Positions 61,157-64,000 of a stretch of DNA of 64,000 bases are shown piece by piece. The translations under genes were made by a program, and so were the position numbers. The notes beneath the pieces are model-generated. The model did no database searches, was not told the DNA's origin, and saw only the letters and a list, made by a program, of their open reading frames with translations. The stretch lies in assembly GCF_003672135.1 (NCBI RefSeq), contig NC_039510.1:13268001-13332000 (forward strand), read 5' to 3'. Source of the stretch: Ooceraea biroi (Eukaryota; Arthropoda; Insecta; Hymenoptera; Formicidae). Within the stretch, counting starts at the first letter, position 1; every line of letters starts with the position of its first letter.

Positions 61157-64000
61157 TAGAATCTAACTTGGATTCGAGTTGCCAAATTGTTCAGAATTAG
61201 TAAAAACGCTTTAGGAGCCATGAGGAGATGAAATTTATGAAACATTACATTGGCATAATTTCTCGTAGTAATGACGATAATAATAATAATAATAATTTTC
61301 CATCCGAGTAGAATGCTCGTTGCGCGATCGCTCACACGTTACCCAAGCCTCGAGGTTCATCAGCGGGGAATGCGCTCGGATCGCGCCGGAAGTTCCCGCA
61401 ATCTTTCTTGCACGAGCTTTGAACCCACGTAGTAGAAACAGCAGACAGACAGACAGACAGACCGCGGGAATAGAGGAGGGGAAAAAGAACAAGAGGAGTT
61501 CAGGTACATCGGTACGCGATACTCGCGAGATCTCGAAGGGAAAGGACAATCTTGCGTGTCGTCCTCTCGAGTTCCTACGAAATTCAAGCCGGCATAACGT
61601 CCGACCCGACCGCCACTCGAATAGAGTTTCCCCGTATCTGAGAGCAAAAGTTCTCTAAGAAACTGCAGGAATATTTGCACGAGCGTCGACCTCTTCGTAC
61701 GGTCGTTAGCAAACGTTTCCTCGACATTGCTGCTGCTTCGGCGACACACATGGCGACTGCGAATTACGGCGCGGAAATCTTATGCTCGTTCTTCTTCGTG
61801 CAATCTAGAGAATTCGATGGGATCCCGAAACATTCATTTCCAAGAGAATTTTCATCATTCAATCATTTTATATTTTATATTTTGAGGCGTTGATGTCACA
61901 TGTAATAATTCTCAAGGTAAACTTGTTATTAATTTAATTCTGAGAAGAAACAAATATCTCAAGTTTCAAGTCCGCGAAATCTGCAAGTGAAGGCATTGTT
62001 CTAAAACGTTGCTCTAAAACGGCCTTTGTGAAAATGGACGTCGCTCGATGCACTCGGCGACGAGTTCGCCGAGGAAGGCTGACATTATCGTGGTTGACAT
62101 TATTCTATTATTCTAGGCCGCTTATATCTGACAACGAAAAATCTAGCTCATCGTGTATTACCTATTCGCGTCATAAGACGCGATAGAATAACGACCTGCG
62201 CGGCTCGATGCAACGAGCGAAATAAATCAGCAAGTCTCGAGTGTTTTTTTACTAATTTCCACTCTTAACTAGTTTTTTCAGCCGCCGCAATTGATTCAAT
62301 CACTTGGTAAGCAAGTACATGTTGACATATTCATTTTAATTCCTCATTAGGTAGCTAAAAAAACCCGATGTTTATGTTTATTCAATAATCTGTTGTACTG
62401 CTAATAGAAAAACCGATCTCGTATAATCTCGTAAGCATCATATCTTCAACACTTTTATTGAAAAGAGATTAATCTCAGAATTAAACAAATATTTTTGGGT
62501 GAGCTCATGGGAGACATCTTTCAGAAAAGTATCTCGTTACAACTGTTTAGAATCCTTCTGCATGACTTCGTACTCTCATCTCACACTCCACCAACTTTTT
62601 GTTGCATTTTCCGTATCCCGCTTCAAGGATAAGAATAATATACAGTGCGTGTAAGTGAACAAAGTTTCTCGGCAGTTTCCCAGGTTTTCCACAGTTTCCT
62701 CGTGACACTCGGCGTCGATGAATAAAGATGCACTCGAATGGCACTCGCGCAAGGTCGCGGAGATAGCACAGGGAACTTGGGCAAGAGGGCGGAGGGTTTT
62801 TCCGCGGAATTGGCCGGACGGTTCGGTTTTTGTAGGCGGCTGAATTGCGGAATGAATTTTGCGCGGCTTCATCGGCGACCACCGGCGCCGCCACTGTCGA
62901 CGCTCTTGGCTCTCGCCCGGCAAAGTTTCACAGAAGTCGTTCTTCCTGGAAACGTGCGGAAATGCGAGAGGCGGCGACCGCACTTCGTTACGCGGGGACC
63001 ACCTCTCGGATGGTAATTTCGCGAGGACGGGGCGGAAAATCGTCCAGCCCCGTTCCCTCTCCGCGTCTTCCTCCGCTTCTCGCCGGGCGAGAAAACGTAC
63101 GACTGGCGGACGCCTTAAGCGAGCTGGGACACATTATTCTTCGGATGAGCAGGATATATTAAGATGCAGTTTTCATATCTTGCTTATGAACGGTGCATAA
63201 ACGCGTAACGGATGAATAATGCGTCTGTGTTATGGTCCCAGGATTTTCTAAGATTCTTCAAGAGTATCGTGATGCAATAACACGACGACCAGATTAAAGC
63301 GTAAACAGGCCGAGTATGATTGCCAGCGGGGAAAATAAACGTTGATCACAAGAAGATAAGAATACATCAGTTAAGAATATTTTTACGTGGAAGTCGTTAG
63401 TTTATTTTTAGCTCTTGTGCAACTGCACATTCAACTGATCGTCCGGCGGGGAACTGAGCAAGCTCGTTATTTGAATTTTCAGCATTTTAGCTAAACGGTT
63501 TTTATTCGGACAAACATTTTCTCCTAATCTCTCATTTCGCACGAAATATTAAATATGATGCCGCGTCCGTGGCGGTTTTCCATCCGAAATTTCTCCCTCT
63601 CCTCTTGTTTGTTCTCTTTTTTCTCTGACCGCGCCACATTCTGCAATCCTGTACGTGACGATATGCGATTATTCATCGCGCCATACGCCAAAGGGAATCC
63701 AACAATGTGCCCACTCGACGAATCATCGCCATGGGTGCACGGCGTAACGCAAGCACAATCCTCAAGCAACCGGTTGCGGACTGCGGCCTTCCTCTCGACA
63801 CGCGGAATTTGCGATAACGCGGCGACGTGTCCGAGCGAGATGGGAGGAAGGAAAGCAAAAGGAAAGAGAGAAAATCGCCGGCTCTCGTGAACGAGAGCGA
63901 GCGTGTGGTACCGGCGCGCTCGCTCTCCCATCATATTGGAAATTCTTCGCCTGCGATAGCGCGATACATCTACGCCGCACATCCGAGCGTGCACGGCAAA
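61157..64000. other. Spacer to the window end without recognised gene
   Basis: TAA repeats at about 61278-61297, a GACA tetranucleotide run at 61441-61462, and a CpG-rich patch at 62.7-63.1 kb. No exon I can support. Confidence 0.4.
61441..61462. repeat. (CAGA)n microsatellite
   Basis: About five perfect CAGA units. Confidence 0.9.

Noticed and set aside
1..64000. CRISPR array, prokaryotic operon, rRNA or tRNA
   Set aside because: No regularly spaced direct repeats and no ribosomal signature seen. No cloverleaf with both box A and box B was convincing by eye; a tRNA scan would be needed to exclude one.

Overview
This is eukaryotic, almost certainly insect, genomic DNA. The genes have introns with GT-AG borders, the spacer is long and rich in simple repeats, and there are degenerate mariner transposons. 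The abundance of CpG-rich, GA/CT- and GTC-repeat spacer makes a hymenopteran (ant, bee or wasp) my best guess, but that is inference and I cannot name the species.

Left part (1-19.3 kb): two convergent, well-supported protein genes. On the + strand (CDS 2164-12978) lies a REEP1-4 family gene (ReepA-like), an ER membrane-shaping protein with a reticulon/DP1-type hairpin core. I reconstructed six constitutive exons with matching phases and three alternative 3' ends: an early acidic/basic tail (6784-7257), a very long tail (10807-12264) and a short basic tail (12919-12978). On the - strand (CDS 15627-19287) lies a complete 11-exon COG7 gene, coding for a subunit of the conserved oligomeric Golgi tethering complex. 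All exon phases close, giving about 735 residues. Both proteins act in the early secretory pathway, but nothing in the sequence shows that they are co-regulated.

Right part (19.3-64 kb): about 45 kb in which I recognise no host protein-coding exon. It holds GC-rich, CpG-rich low-complexity blocks (notably 19.3-20.8, 26.5-29.4, 44.4-44.8 and 49.2-51.2 kb) that could be promoters or untranslated first exons of a gene lying outside the window, separated by AT-richer spacer. Mobile elements: a dead mariner at 56453-57717, a second dead mariner with cecropia/Hsmar1-like ends at 59868-61156, a probable fossil mariner fragment near 52.85-53.07 kb, a long-arm foldback element with 118-bp internal tandem repeats inside a REEP intron (4171-5041), an inverted-repeat hairpin at 57984-58197 and a recent 95-bp tandem duplication at 47242-47431.

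I found no CRISPR array, rRNA, convincing tRNA or prokaryotic-type operon, and no clearly new multi-gene system. The most unusual signals are around the early REEP tail exon: about 520 bp with only one internal AG dinucleotide just upstream of its acceptor, and an Asn-rich reading frame separated from that exon by a single TGA.
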